Assembly (NCBI GenBank): GCA_965240325.2
Contig: OZ251247.1
Location: 310,001-374,000, forward strand
Source of the DNA: Rebecca billardiae RCC1528
Taxonomy: Eukaryota > Haptophyta
Reading direction: 5' to 3'
Length of the DNA stretch: 64,000 nucleotides
The notes under the pieces are model-generated. The model worked only from the letters and a program-made list of their open reading frames with translations, did not search any database and was not told where the DNA came from. Numbering within the stretch: position 1 is the first letter of the stretch; each line of letters begins with the position of its first letter. The position numbers and the translations under genes were made by a program. Of this stretch, positions 43,141 through 54,439 are shown piece by piece.

Positions 43141-44568
43141 TCGCTTCGCTCACTACCGGGCGCCCTCGCAGCTCCCACTGGGGACGCTCGGCCGAAAAAG
43201 GGTTGCCCATGGCGCGGAGCGCATGGGCGGCGCGCGCCAAATCCAACGCCGGCGTGGACATCGCGCGAGGATTCCCTAGACGCGTTTTCGCCTGATTTGC
43301 GTTTGCTGCCCTCGTCGTCTCGCGTGCAGGTCGAACGGGGGCTAAATCGACACGTTTGGAGCGGTACGCTCGGCGCGTCGACACGATCGCGCGACCTGGG
43401 GCGATCCTCGCCCGACGTGCACGTCGAAAGCTCGCACCGGCCATAGCACCATGCGCTGCGCACGATGACCGCCGCGCGCGATCCACCGTCGCGCGTCGGG
43501 CTCGGTGCGAGAAAGCCCTCATCATGAGGCGTCTCGCGGGCGGGAAGCGCCATCGCACGCGACGCAAGATTTGGCGCGGCCTTCTGAACTCGATCGCCGG
43601 AATCCGCGCACCGGACTCAGTCATTGCTCGCGGTCCGGTCCCTCAGCCGAAGCCCACGTCCGGCCTGCATGGCGTCGACGGTGACCAATGCGACGGAAGC
43701 GCAGCGCCAACGGCGTACGACGCGCAGCGGACGCACCTCCCGGGTCTGTCGCCGTGGCAGCAACCGCGTCATCGCGAGTTGGCGACCCTCGCCGCAGCGC
43801 GACACAGACAAGCCCGTGATGCCATCCGCAGAGCGATGAAACGTCGAGCATGCAACATCGCCGCGCCATGGCCTCGTCCATGGCGCAGGCGCTGCGGGAC
43901 GAGGCGGAAGTCGTCACGCCGGTGACGGATGCGCTGCGATTCGTGTGCTCGCGTGAGCAGCGCTTGCCCATTCTCGATCGCGAGTGCACACGCTGTCGCT
44001 GTGCGCGCGCGCGCGCACGACCAACAGCTCCTCGTGCCGCCGAGCACGTGAGCGCCAGACCTGTCGAAGATGCGAAGAGCGACGACCGCGTGAACGTCAA
44101 CGCGCTCGTGCTCAGCGTGGTGGCCGTGTACGACGTCAACGCGACGTGCGCCGAGCCCACGGCGCCGAGGCGCTCGATTACGCCATCGCGGTCGATATGC
44201 GGCACATACAACGCGTACCCGCGCTCGCGCGGAGCAACGGGCTACCCGCCCCGCCCCGCGTGCTGCACATTCCCTCTTGGGTGTGGGCCTCGCTGATGCG
44301 CATACAATACTCTAAGAGTACAGACCGTGAAACGTGTGTACATCACGTCGGGGAGCCAACTTCACGTGTCACTGGTCCTTGCACTCGACTGTCCGTCACC
44401 CACGGCCACGAGCGAATGTTTATGTGGAAAGACGCGCGAACCCGCAAAGGATACATTGCGACAGCACTGGCACGGCCCGCCGACCCCCCCGCCCGCCGCC
44501 AGGGCACAGTTTATATATATATATATATTCATCATCATCACTCACGGAGCGGCTGCCAGCAGGTCTCA
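43141..44568. other. Unassigned region with long but unrecognised ORFs
   Basis: Lower GC than the flanking genes. ORFs exist on both strands (for example 43356-43925 and 43850-44296, plus strand), but they are basic, lack any domain I know, and overlap one another. A short (TA)n tract lies at 44511-44528. A decayed mobile element or an undetected spliced gene is possible. Confidence 0.35.
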
Positions 44569-45314
44569 TCACGCCCGTTCGGCGCCCGCGGCCGCGCCGT
44601 CGCGGCCACCACTGCCCCCGTGGCTGCCACCGCTGGCCACCGGCGCGCCCTCGGCGCGGCCGTCACTCCGCAGCGCGTGGCTGTGGGCAGACGAAGCCTC
44701 AGCAGCAGCCGGAGCCGCGCTGCCGCCGCTGCCACTGGCTGCGGCATCGCTGTCGCACTCGTCGCCACCGCCGCCGCTGCTGCCGCCGTGCTCCGCGGCG
44801 GCGCCCGAGGGCGCGTCGGGTGCGCGTGGGGGGTCAGGCTGGCACCGCCCCGCGAGCCCCCTGCAGACGCGCCGCTCGCGCGGGCTCCATGTGCACCTGC
44901 GGCCGCGGCGCGGCGGGGTCCAAGAGGCCAGCGTGTCGGCGCGCGTGCGCGCGGGTGGGCGCGGGCGGGCGGGCCTTGAAGCAGGCGCACGCGCGCGCGC
45001 GCTCGCTGCGCGCGCTGCGCGCACTGGGCGCCCGTGGCGGGGTCGACGATGTTGAGGGGGCGGGCCTCGCCCCTTTCGCGGTACTTTGCCTCGAGCTGCG
45101 CCATCGTTTCGCTCAGCCCTGCCGGCGGCGGCGCGGCGAGCGCGCGCGCGCCGGTGCGTGCTGAGTGCGGCCCTGCGCACCGAGGCACGGCGTAACGGTG
45201 GTAGGGCGCGCGCGTACCGGCCTCCGCCGCGCGTAGTGGCTGCGTGCGCGCGCGTGGCACGACGAGCGCGTGCGTGAGCAGCGCGGCGAGCGCTCGCCGG
45301 CGGGCGGCCGCCAT
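44569..45314 (-). CDS. Small spliced hypothetical protein
   Basis: Predicted from splice signals: exons 45314-45218, 45118-45025 and 44896-44569 join in frame to 172 residues. Introns begin GTACGC and GTGCGC and end CAG. The N-terminus [19 protein letters not shown] looks like a mitochondrial or plastid targeting sequence. The conserved-looking core is LSETMAQLEAKYRERGEARPL followed by NIVDPATGAQ. The C-terminus is low-complexity (GGSSGGGGDECDSDAAASG). I do not recognise the family. It is divergent from the RING-CH gene, whose start is 227 bp away. Confidence 0.45.
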
Positions 45315-45540
45315 TGCTCCCGCGCAAATCTATCGCCAGTAAATACTTTTCTCGCGTCCAACGGCTCCTGAGCGCCCTGGATTCCTGAATCCTGATTGGC
45401 CCACTCGGACTGGAGGGCTCACACGGTCTGATCCTCGTCATTCCTCGCCCCAAACTCCAAACCTGCCGCCCACGGACGACGGCCGGGTTGGCAGTGGCTC
45501 AGCGGCTTGCCCCCCGTGCCACGTGCCCGCGCGGGCGGCG

Positions 45541-47109
45541 ATGGCGTCGTCGCTCACCGAGGTGCAGATCTCGCTCCCCAGCACCACCACCTCCCGCGCC
45601 GAGACGACGCCCGCCCCGCCAGCAGACGACGCCGACGACGAGGCGGCGGAGCAGCCGCCGCTCATCACCGGCGCGTCGGTCGCTTGCTTTGTGTGCCTGG
45701 AGGACGCGGAGGTGGACGTGCGCGATCGGTTCCTGCCGCGCGTGTGCGGCTGCACGCGGAGCGCGGTGCACCGCGTGTGCCTCGAGAAGCTGCTCAACTC
45801 GCGCGTGCGCCGCCGCCTGCCGCTGCCCGAGCGCACGCGCTGCGCCGTGTGCCTCACGCCGTACCGCGTGCCGCTCGCCCTGTGTCGCGTGCCCGGCGGC
45901 GGCTCGGCGGCGGGCGGCGGCTCGCGGTCGTACCGGCAGATGCCCCGGATCGTGCGCGCGATCGGCACGGTGCTGCTCGTCACGTACGTGCTCGGCTTCG
46001 TCCTCCGCTACGGCGCGGTGCAGGCGCTCGCCGGCAGCCAATTTACTTACGTGCTACTGTCGGCGCCGTTCGTTGTGATCAGCCTGTGCCTGCTGCGCGA
46101 CCTGCGCGCGTGCCGGCGCGCGCGCAGGCTGGCGGGGCGCGGCAGCGGCGGCGAGAGCGGGCGCGGCGGGAGCAGCCACGGCGGCGGCGGCAGCGGGCGC
46201 GTGCCCGGCAGCCTCGCCGACGAACCACTCTCTGACGAAACGCTGGACGCGCTCGACGACGAGACGTTCTATTCCCAGCTGGTGCTGCCGCGGAGGCGGC
46301 GGCTGCGCGGCGCGGTGCCGCTGAGTCCGGAGGAGGCGGCGGCGATCGAGGAGCTGCCGGAGCGGGTGCGGGTGCTCGTGCACGTGGGGAGGCCGCCGTG
46401 GCCGCCGCTCGACGACGGGGCGGACGCGGCGGCCGCGGGCGCAGGCCCCGCCGAGCCTCACGCGCCGCCGCGCGCGCTCGCCGCCGTGGACGAGGGCGGT
46501 AGTAGCAGCGGGCACGGCGGCAGCAGCGGCGGGCGCGGCGGAGGCAGCGAGGATGGCGCGGGCGGCGAGCGCGAGGCGGCGCGTGCGGGACCGGCGGCGG
46601 CGGGCGCGGCCGCCATCGCCGCGGGCGCGAGCGCCGCCGCCGCCGCGGTCGCCGCCCTCGTGCGCGGCAAGCCGCCCCCGCGCGCACCGCCTGCGCGCTC
46701 GGGCGGCGGTAGCAGCGCGCACGGCGGCCATGCTGACGGCGGCGGCCATGCTGACGGCAGCGGCGGCCATGCTGAGCTCGAGGACTGCTCGGTGCGCTCC
46801 GGCCGCTCCGTGGGCTCGGCGGCCGCCGTCGCGCTCTCGCGCACCGCGAGCGGGCTGCTGCAGGCGGCGGTGGGCGCAGTGGAGGGGGCGGCGGGCGGCG
46901 CCGCCCAGTCCATGCAGTCCGTGCAGGGGGCGGTGCACCGGACTCTCTCGGCGTCACAGCTGCAGCGGCAGGGCGGCGGGGGCGAGGACGAGGAGGCGGC
47001 GGGGCGGGGGCTGCTGCAGGGCGGCGATGGCGAGGAGGAGGACTCCGACGGGAGCGCGGACGAGGGCGCCGCGTCGGGCGCGGCGCAGCGTGCGGCCGAG
47101 GCGGTGTAG
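45541..47109 (+). CDS. RING-CH (MARCH-type) membrane ubiquitin ligase
   Basis: A 522-residue protein. A C4HC3 RING-CH finger is made by Cys49, Cys52, Cys69, Cys71, His77, Cys80, Cys101 and Cys104 (CFVCLED, VCGC, HRVCLEKLL, CAVC). Two membrane spans follow, at about 139-157 (IGTVLLVTYVLGFVLRYG) and 168-185 (FTYVLLSAPFVVISLCLL). Proteins of this type tag membrane proteins with ubiquitin. The C-terminal 300 residues are Gly/Ser/Ala-rich with acidic patches and no recognised domain. The only codon upstream of this ATG in the open frame that could start is GTG, so the ATG is used. No intron is required. Confidence 0.85.
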   Translation: MASSLTEVQISLPSTTTSRAETTPAPPADDADDEAAEQPPLITGASVACFVCLEDAEVDVRDRFLPRVCGCTRSAVHRVCLEKLLNSRVRRRLPLPERTRCAVCLTPYRVPLALCRVPGGGSAAGGGSRSYRQMPRIVRAIGTVLLVTYVLGFVLRYGAVQALAGSQFTYVLLSAPFVVISLCLLRDLRACRRARRLAGRGSGGESGRGGSSHGGGGSGRVPGSLADEPLSDETLDALDDETFYSQLVLPRRRRLRGAVPLSPEEAAAIEELPERVRVLVHVGRPPWPPLDDGADAAAAGAGPAEPHAPPRALAAVDEGGSSSGHGGSSGGRGGGSEDGAGGEREAARAGPAAAGAAAIAAGASAAAAAVAALVRGKPPPRAPPARSGGGSSAHGGHADGGGHADGSGGHAELEDCSVRSGRSVGSAAAVALSRTASGLLQAAVGAVEGAAGGAAQSMQSVQGAVHRTLSASQLQRQGGGGEDEEAAGRGLLQGGDGEEEDSDGSADEGAASGAAQRAAEAV

Positions 47110-47323
47110 TCGTCAGAGCCGCCGACTAGGATTATTATAAGCGGCGGGCTTCTGCTAAGGGACCGCCAGATCCAGTTTCGTCAGGGCCGGCACCGTCCGG
47201 ACCGCTGTTTTGCCGCACAGCCGGACGTGTCCGCTCGCGCCCAGCGCTGAGCCCGACGCCGCGCGGCAGCTGCCACTGCGCTCGCGAGCGGCTCGGCGCA
47301 GCCCTGCGCGCACGCCCACACCC

Positions 47324-47977
47324 ATGTGCGCGCGCCGCGCGAGCGCGCGCGCGGCGCGCACGGCGCGGCGCGGCAGCGCGCGCGGGGGTCAGGGGTAGTC
47401 GCCACGCCTCGCCCGCGCCCCACGCCACGCGCGCGCCCGCGCCGCCGCGCCCGCTCGCGGTCGCGCGCGGCCGCGGCCGCGCCCGCCGCGCGCGCCGCGC
47501 GCCCGCGCGCGCGCGCTCACGCGCCCCCGCGCGGCGTCGCGGCGCGCGCGCGGCGCCAGGTTTGGTGGCGACGAGGTTAACGCCATCGTCATCGACGCGG
47601 GCACGCACACCACCCGCGCCGGCTGGGCGGGCGAGGACGTGCCGAGATTCGCTTTTCCTTCCGCATACTCGTCCGTGCCCGAGGCGGCGGTTACGGCGGC
47701 GGTTACGGCGGCGGGGGCTGGGGGCGGCGACGTGGAGATGGCCGAGCCTGACGACGCCGCCGCCGCCGCCGAGGCCGACGCCGCCGCGGCCGGCGCGCGG
47801 CTGCGCGCGTCCGCCCCGAGGCCGCGCGTCGTGCGCGGCCGCGCACTGCGCTACGGCGAGGCGGCGCTGAGCCTCGGCCGTTACGGCGGTTACGCGGCGG
47901 CGGTGGGCTCGCCGTTCGGGCAGCCCGGGCTCGAGTGCGGCTTCGACCCGCGCACCGGCACGTACGTCAGCGCGGCG

Positions 47978-48018
<41 letters not shown>

Positions 48019-50407
48019 GGCGGCGGCCGGCGGCGGCGGCGAGGGCGGCGGCGGCGGCGGCGAGGGCGGCGGCGAGGGCGGCGGCGAGGGGTCTGCGCCG
48101 CCGCCGATCGTGCCCACCGGCGCCGTCCTCGACCGCGACGCGTGGGAGGCCCTCCTCTGGCACTGCTACGGCCCCTGCCTCGGCGCAGACCCGACTCACC
48201 ACCCGCTCATACTGGCCGAGCGACTGTTACAAGACGTTACGGCCGGGATGGCGCAGCGCGAGGCGTGCGCCGAGACGCTGTTCGAGGCGCTGCGCGTGCC
48301 CGCGCTCTTCGTCGCCAAGGCGCCCGTCCTCGCCGCCTTCGCGTGCGGCCGCCCCACCGCCCTCGTTCTCAAGGTGAGGCGCGCGCCGGGCGCGCCGGGC
48401 GCGCCCGCGGCGGCGGTGGTGGCACAACAGGCTGCGCGCTGCCCTAACCCTAACCCTAACCCTAACCCGAACCCTACCCCTGGTCCACGCCCTACCCTGC
48501 CCGCCCTGCGCCCAGGTGGGCGCGCTGGAGGCCTCGGCGGTGGCGGTGCACGACGGCTTCGCGCTGCACAAGAGTCTCGTCACGTCGCCACTGGCGGGTG
48601 CGCGCGAGCGTGCGTGTGTGCTGCGCGTGTGTGCGCGCGTGTGTGCTGTGCGTGTGCGCGTGTGGCGCGCGGGGGCTGTGCTGTGGCGTGGTCTGTGCGT
48701 GCGCACGGGGTGTGCGCGTGGGGCGCGGGGCGTGTGGGGCGTGTGCGCTGTGCCCTCCGTGTGCTTTCGCCGCGCTCACCCGCGGGCACAACCCTACCCT
48801 CCAACCCTAACCCCCCGCCCCAAACCTACACCCCCGCTGGACCCCCCAACCCTACCCCCTAACCCTACCCCCGTCGACAGGCAACGCGCTGACCAACATC
48901 CTCGCCCACCGCCTCAAGGCGCGCTCGCCGCCGCCCGCGCTGCTCAAGATCTACGACGCGGCGTCGTCGGCGCCCGCGCCCGCGCCCGCCGCCGCCGCCG
49001 CGCCCGCCGCCGCCGCCGCACCGCTGCTTCCGCCCGGCTGTGTGAGCGTGGGCGCGTGGCGGCAGTGTTGCCTGCTGGCTGATGCCAAGGCGGGCGCGTG
49101 CGCGGTGCGCGACGCGGCGGCGATGGCCGCGGCCGCGTCCGCCGCCGCGCCCCCCGCCGGGCCCGCCGCCGCAGCCGCCGCAGCCGCAGCCGCCGCAGCC
49201 GCCGACGCCGCCGCCGGCCCCGGCGGGCCCGGCGGCGCCGCCGCATCGCCCGCGCTCGGTGCGAATTATTACGAGCTGCCGCGGCGCGGCGGTTACTTAG
49301 ATATGCGCACGGAGCGTAACGACTTGGCGGAGCTGTTACTCAACCCGAAGCACGCGGTGCCGGCGGGCACGCTCGCCGCCGCCGCCGCGCCGCCCGAGCT
49401 GCCCGAAGGCGCCGTGCTCGCCGGCGGCACCTCGCGGTACGCGCGCGCCGCCGCCGCCGCCGCCGCCGCCCGCCGCCGCGCCGCGTCGCCGCGCCGCGCT
49501 GCGCCGCGCCGCGCCGCGCCGCGCGCCCACCGCCGCCCCCGCCCCGCCCCCGTCCCACCCCGCGTGTGTGCGCGCGCGTGCGCAGCAGCGGCGCAGGCGC
49601 GGGCTTCCCCGTGCCGCCCGGCTCGCGCGGCCTCGTGCAGCTTGTCACGCAGGTGTGCGCGCGTGTGCGCGTGCACGGCGCAGCGCGCCGCGCCCTGCGC
49701 GCACGCTGCGGCGGCGGTGCGGCACGGCGGCAGCGCCGCAGCGCGCGCGCGTGCCGTTGGCATTGTCCGCGGGCGCGGGCGCAGCGGGACTGCTGACGCG
49801 CGCGCGTTCGCACACGCCGCCCCTGCCCCCGCCCCATCCCACCCACCGCCGCCCCACGCGCCGCATGCCGATTCTCCGTGTCGTCGTCGTCGCCCCTCTT
49901 TATTCCTTTTTTCGATGTTTTTCTCTCATCCTTTGCTTTTCGCTGCTCTGTGCTTCCCCTTGTCTGATCGGCGCCAGTCGATCGGCGTCTCGGACCCGGA
50001 CATCCGGCGCGACCTGTACAGCGCCGTCGTGCTCACGGGCGGCGGCTCGCTGCACCCGGGGCTGGCCGACCGGCTGCAGGCGGCGCTCGGCGCGGCCGTG
50101 CCGCAGCTCCTCTCGCTCAAAGTCAAGGTGCTCACGGTACGAAAGTGCATGGCGCGCACGCGACGCGCCGCGCGCGCGGCGCGGCGAGAGCGCATGCGCG
50201 CGCGCGCGCGAGCGCCCGGCTCACTCACCATCGGCGCCCCGCGCTCCCCGCCCGCGCGCGCAGGGCACGACCAACGCCGAGCGGCAGCACTCCGCGTGGA
50301 TCGGCGGCTCGATCCTCGGCTCGCTCGGCTCGTTCCAGCAGCTGTGGATGAGCAAGGCCGAGTGGGAGGAGGAGGGGCCCGCAGCCGTGCACCGCAAGTG
50401 CCCGTAG
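47324..50407 (+). CDS. ARP4: Actin-related protein 4 (BAF53/ACTL6-like), 7 exons
   Basis: Nuclear actin-related subunit of chromatin-remodelling and histone acetyltransferase complexes. Exons: AT at 47324-47325 (with any upstream leader), 47560-48373, 48516-48597, 48881-49436, 49586-49652, 49978-50136, 50264-50407. They join in frame to 607 residues. The start [20 protein letters not shown] and [14 protein letters not shown] are diagnostic of ARP4. Later motifs are [69 protein letters not shown] and [18 protein letters not shown], ending RKCP. Typical length is about 430; extra sequence is poly-Gly near 155-185 and Pro/Ala-rich in exon 4. The first exon is inferred: the start codon appears split by an intron with a family-typical GTGCGC donor. 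Confidence 0.87.
48441..48478 (+). repeat. Telomere-type (CCCTAA)n in ARP4 intron
   Basis: Four CCCTAA units plus variants lie shortly before a splice acceptor. The next intron has further CCCTAA/CCCTAC units (48791-48872). Placement matches that in the importin alpha introns. Confidence 0.85.
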
Positions 50408-50906
50408 GCAGCCGCACTGCCTCAGGCAGAGTGGGAGGAGCGGAGGGGCCCGCTGCAGCCCGGACTATGCAGGCCGTCGCAAGTGGCCCTGCTTATAGTT
50501 AGCGGCCGCTAGCCGCTACTGCTCGGCCCGAGTCACGGCCTCACGACCCTCAGCCGTCCGAGCGGCGCGGAGCCCCTGGCGGTGCCCGAGCACGGTTGCA
50601 GTCGTAGCGTCAGCCAGACAGTAGTGTCATCGCGTAGTCGTCATCATCATCATCATCGCGCATCATCGTCGCGTCATCAACATCATCGTCATCATATCAT
50701 CCGCCATATATATTGATATGATGTAGCCACTAAGCTAGGGAGCCCGCAGCATCACGGACGGGCGGCGGCCCGCGACGACCGCGCGCGCGCCGCGCAGTAC
50801 GGCGCAGTAGTACGTCGTGAGCTGACCAGGCGCTCGTCAGCGCGCGTGCCGCCGGTCACTCGCCAGTCCGAGCGGAGCAGTAGTGGGGCGTCGGCGCAGG
50901 CACATG
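50408..50906. other. Convergent 3' flanks of ARP4 and RCC1-10
   Basis: Contains a CATCAT-rich stretch (50640-50700) and no supported gene. Confidence 0.5.
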
Positions 50907-52400
50907 TCAGCAGGCACGGGCACGCCACCCCGTCTCGACGCACGTGGGCGTGTCAACCCGCTGGGTGGGCTCGTCTTGCTCGGCCGCGCTCATGCCGAGG
51001 CCGAGCGCAGCCGAGCGCTTGCCGCACGCGTACACGCGGCCGTCAGCACTCACAAACAGCGAGTGGAAGGAGCGCATGGCACAGTGCACCACGCGCGCGT
51101 GGGCGAGGGCAGCCACGCGCGTGGGCGTGGGCACAGTGAGGCATGTCTTCTCAAGCCCGAGCTGGCCGTACTCGTTGTCCCCGAACGTGTGCACGCTGCC
51201 GTCCGCGCCCAGCACCGCGCTGCTGCTGTTGCCAGCACACGCGCGCACGACGTGCACACCAGCAAGCGCCTCGATGCGCTTGGGCTTGCGCCGACCGACC
51301 AGGTCAACGCGTCCGAGCTGTCCACAAGTCCCGGCCCCGAACGAGTGCACCGCCCAATCGCTGTCCACCACCAGGCTGTGGTGGCAGCCCGCGCTCACGT
51401 GCACGGCGCGCACGCCCGCGAGCGCCTCGATGCGCCTCGGCGTGCGCTGATCCTGCACGTCGCCGTGGCCGAGCTGGCCAAGCTGGCCAATGCCACACGA
51501 GTAGACGGCGCCCCGCGTGGTGAGAAGCAGCGTGTGCTCGTGTCCTGCGGCCAAACCACCCACGCGCACGCCGTCCAGCGCCTCGATGCGCGTCGGCTCC
51601 CACCGCTCCTCCGTGTCGCCGTGGCCGAGCTGGCCGTAGTAGTTGTCGCCCCAGCTGTACGCACACCCAGCTGTGCTGAGCGCGAGGCTGTGGTTGCCTC
51701 CAGCGGCGATGCCCACCACCACGAAATCGGCCAGCGCGGCGACCGGAACGAACTCGCGCCGCTCCTGCAGGGCCCCCAGCCCAAGCTGGCTGAAGCAGTT
51801 GCTGCCGCAGCCGTACACGGCGCCGGCCTCGCTCAGCGCGAGCAGGTGCGTCCAGCCCGCCGCCACAGAGCGCACGCGCACTGCGCTGAGCGAGCTAACG
51901 TGCGTCGGCACGCGTACTCCCCGCGCGCCCACGTGGCCGATGGCGGCGGGCGGTATACGCTCGCCTGTCAGCAGCGCGGCGTTCCAGTCCAGCACCGCCT
52001 CGTCCTCGTCTAGCACCTCCTCCTCGCCGCACGTGTGCAGCCCGCCCTCCGCGTCCACAAACGCGCTGAAGCTAGCGTCGCACACGACCGAGGATGCATG
52101 CGCGCATGCGAGCTCGAGCACGCGCTCGCGCGCGAGCAGTTCCCCCGTCCACGTGCGCACGTCGGAGGGCAGCGTCGCCGGCAGCGCGTGCTCGTGCCCG
52201 CGCGCGCGCGCGCGCTCGCGCAGCGCGCGCTCGACCGCCGAGCACCCGCCGGGCGGCGCAGCGTGGAAGAGGCGCGCGGTGGCGTTCAGGCTGGCGAGAT
52301 CGCGCGGGTGTAGGAGTGACATGATGTTGTCGAGCACCTCCGGCGGCAGGTCGACGAGCGCGGGCGTCGGTTGCGCGGTGCCCATCTCGTCGGTGGCCAT
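50907..52400 (-). CDS. RCC1-10: F-box-like / RCC1-repeat protein
   Basis: A 497-residue intact protein. The N-terminus MATDEMGTAQPTPALVDLPP with EVLDNIMSLLHPRDLASLN forms the F-box-like part. It is nearly identical to that of RCC1-11. WTGELLARERVLELA and FSAFVDAEGGLHTCGEE follow, then six blades. From the fourth blade (about QDQRTPRRIEALAG) to the sixth (LEKTCLTVPTPTRVAALAHA) the sequence is the same as RCC1-12, although the N-terminal halves differ. Ends TPTCVETGWRARAC. Confidence 0.9.
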   Translation of the reverse strand: MATDEMGTAQPTPALVDLPPEVLDNIMSLLHPRDLASLNATARLFHAAPPGGCSAVERALRERARARGHEHALPATLPSDVRTWTGELLARERVLELACAHASSVVCDASFSAFVDAEGGLHTCGEEEVLDEDEAVLDWNAALLTGERIPPAAIGHVGARGVRVPTHVSSLSAVRVRSVAAGWTHLLALSEAGAVYGCGSNCFSQLGLGALQERREFVPVAALADFVVVGIAAGGNHSLALSTAGCAYSWGDNYYGQLGHGDTEERWEPTRIEALDGVRVGGLAAGHEHTLLLTTRGAVYSCGIGQLGQLGHGDVQDQRTPRRIEALAGVRAVHVSAGCHHSLVVDSDWAVHSFGAGTCGQLGRVDLVGRRKPKRIEALAGVHVVRACAGNSSSAVLGADGSVHTFGDNEYGQLGLEKTCLTVPTPTRVAALAHARVVHCAMRSFHSLFVSADGRVYACGKRSAALGLGMSAAEQDEPTQRVDTPTCVETGWRARAC

Positions 52401-52489
52401 CTCGCCGTTCGTCCGCGCTTGCTCGCGCTCTCGGCCGACGACGACACCGACAGAACGAGGGCGGCGGCGGTCCGGCGAGCAGGCGCCTC

Positions 52490-52901
52490 ACTGCTGCCAT
52501 TGTCACGGCGACTGTCATATTGATCACAGTCACGACTCACGAGGCAGGCCAAAGTACAGTCGCAGATGTGTCTGCTTGTCCATCCGCCATCGCGAAGCTA
52601 TGACGCGGTGGAGTGTACTGGCAGCTGCATGCGGCGAGCTGCTGAGTCGGCCGGCACTGACCGACCAGGCGGGACACGAGGCGGCCTGCTGCTGGGACGA
52701 CGGCACGCTGCCGGTGACGAGCAGAGACAGCAGGCGGTGCGCTGCCCGTCGGACCCGCAGGCTTCCTTCAGCCTTGAGCCTGGGCAGCAGCCGCCTGCAC
52801 GGTGGGTGTGGACTGTGGTCGGGCCCGTGCAGCGGCTGCTGTCAGCTGTCTCCGCCACGCACCCCTGCAGCGGGGCAGCGGGGCGTCAGCGGAGCCACGC
52901 G
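52490..52901. repeat. Duplicated intergenic block between RCC1-10 and RCC1-11
   Basis: Closely resembles 54440-54836. Both contain AGGCCAAAGTACAGTC, CTGCTTGTCCATCCGCCATCG, GGCAGCTGCATGCGGCGAGC and CTTCCTTCAGCCTTGAGCCTGGGC. It spans the promoter side of one gene and the 3' side of the next, so it defines a tandem unit of about 1.95 kb. Confidence 0.8.
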
Positions 52902-54371
52902 TCAGCAGACACGCGCACGCCACGCCGTCTCGACGCACGTTGGCGTGTCAATCCGCTGGGGGGGCTCGTCTCGCTCGGCCTCGCTCATGCCGAGGCCGAG
53001 CGCAGCCGAGCGCTTGCCGCACGCGTACACGCTGCCGTCCGCACTCACAAACAGCGAGTGGGACTTGCTCATGGCACAGTGCACCACGCGCGCGTGGGCG
53101 ACAGCGTTCACGCGCGTGGGAGCCTCAACGGCATCGTGGGCGTGCCCCAGCCCGAGCTGGCCGTGCCTGTTCTCCCCAAACGTGCGCACGCTGCCGTCCG
53201 CGCCCAGCACCGCGCTGCTGCCTGCGCCTGCCCACGCGTGCACGATGCGCACACCAGCGAGCGCCTCGACGCGCTTGGGCTTGCGCCGGCCGTCGGAGTC
53301 ACCATGCCCGAGCTGCCCATAACGCCCGCCCCCGAACGAGTGCGCGCCACCCTTCGCGTCCACCACCAGGCTGTGCGCGTAGCCCGTGCTCACGTGCACT
53401 GCGCGCACGCCCGCGAGCGCCTCGATGTGCCTCGGCGTGGGCTGATCCTGAGTGTCGCCGTGGCCGAGAGGGCCAGGAGAGCCCGATCCGCACGAGTAGA
53501 CGGCGCCGTGGGCAGAGAGCAGTAGCGTGTGTCGACCACCCGCGGCCACCCCGCCCACGCGCACGCCGTCCAGCGCCTCGATGCGCGCCGGCTCTCACCG
53601 GTCCTTCGTGTCGCCGTGGCCGAGCTGGCCGTAGTAGTTGCGGCCCCAGCTGTACGCACACCCAGCTGCGGTGAGCGCGAGGCTGTGGTCGCCGCCAGCC
53701 GAGATGGCGACGCCGGGTTCACTCGCGGGGAGATCGGTGAGTGCGAACGAGTGCCGCTTGTGCTTGTCCCCCAGCCCGAGCTGTCCGAAGAAGTTGTCGC
53801 CGCAGCCGTACACGGCGCCGGCCTCGCTCAGCGCGAGCAGATGGGCAATGCCAGCGGCCACAGCGACCACGCGCACCGCGCTGAGCGAGGCGACGCGCGA
53901 CGGTTGCAACACCTTCGGCGCGGCGAAGTGACCCACCGCAGCATGTGCTCGATACTCGCCCGTCCACTCCCCGCCCTCGTCCCACACCGTCTCTTCGCCG
54001 CACGTGTGCAGCCCGCCCTCCGCGTCCACAAACGCGCTGAAGCCGTCGCCAGCCGCCACGGGAGATGCGTGCGCGCATGCGAGCTCGAGCACGCGCTCGC
54101 GCACGAACAGCTCCTCCGCCCACGTGCGCACGTCGGAGGGCAGCGTCACCGGCAGCGCGTGATCGTGCCCGTGCGCGCGCGCGCGCTCGCGCAGCGCGCG
54201 CTCGACCGGCGAGCACCCGCCGGGCGGCGCGGCGTGGAAGAGGCGCGCGGTGGCGTTCAGGCTGGCGAGATTGCGCGGGTGTAGGAGTGACATGATGTTG
54301 TCGAGCACCTCTGGCGGCAGGTCGACGAGCGCGGGCGTCGGTTGTGCTGTGCCCACCTCGTCGGTGGCCAT
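52902..54371 (-). pseudogene. RCC1-11: F-box-like / RCC1-repeat gene with in-frame TGA
   Basis: The full family architecture is present in one frame, from MATDEVGTAQPTPALVDLPP to TPTCVETAWRARVC. However, the conserved Trp of the third blade (GDTKDRWEP in RCC1-5) is TGA (53595-53597). This splits it into a 258-residue N-terminal ORF and a C-terminal remainder with no further breaks. Blade sequences after the stop are well preserved (YSCGSGSPGPLGHGD, HSFGGGRYGQLGHGD). A recent nonsense mutation, readthrough, or a base-call error would each fit. Confidence 0.85.
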
Positions 54372-54439
54372 TTCTCGCCGCCGTTCGTCCGCGCTGCTCG
54401 CGCCCGGCCGACACAGGGTCCAGGCGCCTTCCCGTTGCC

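Noticed and set aside
43356-44296. Overlapping basic ORFs as a retroelement or gene
   Set aside because: No reverse transcriptase, integrase or other motif is visible, and the frames overlap on both strands without a clear winner.
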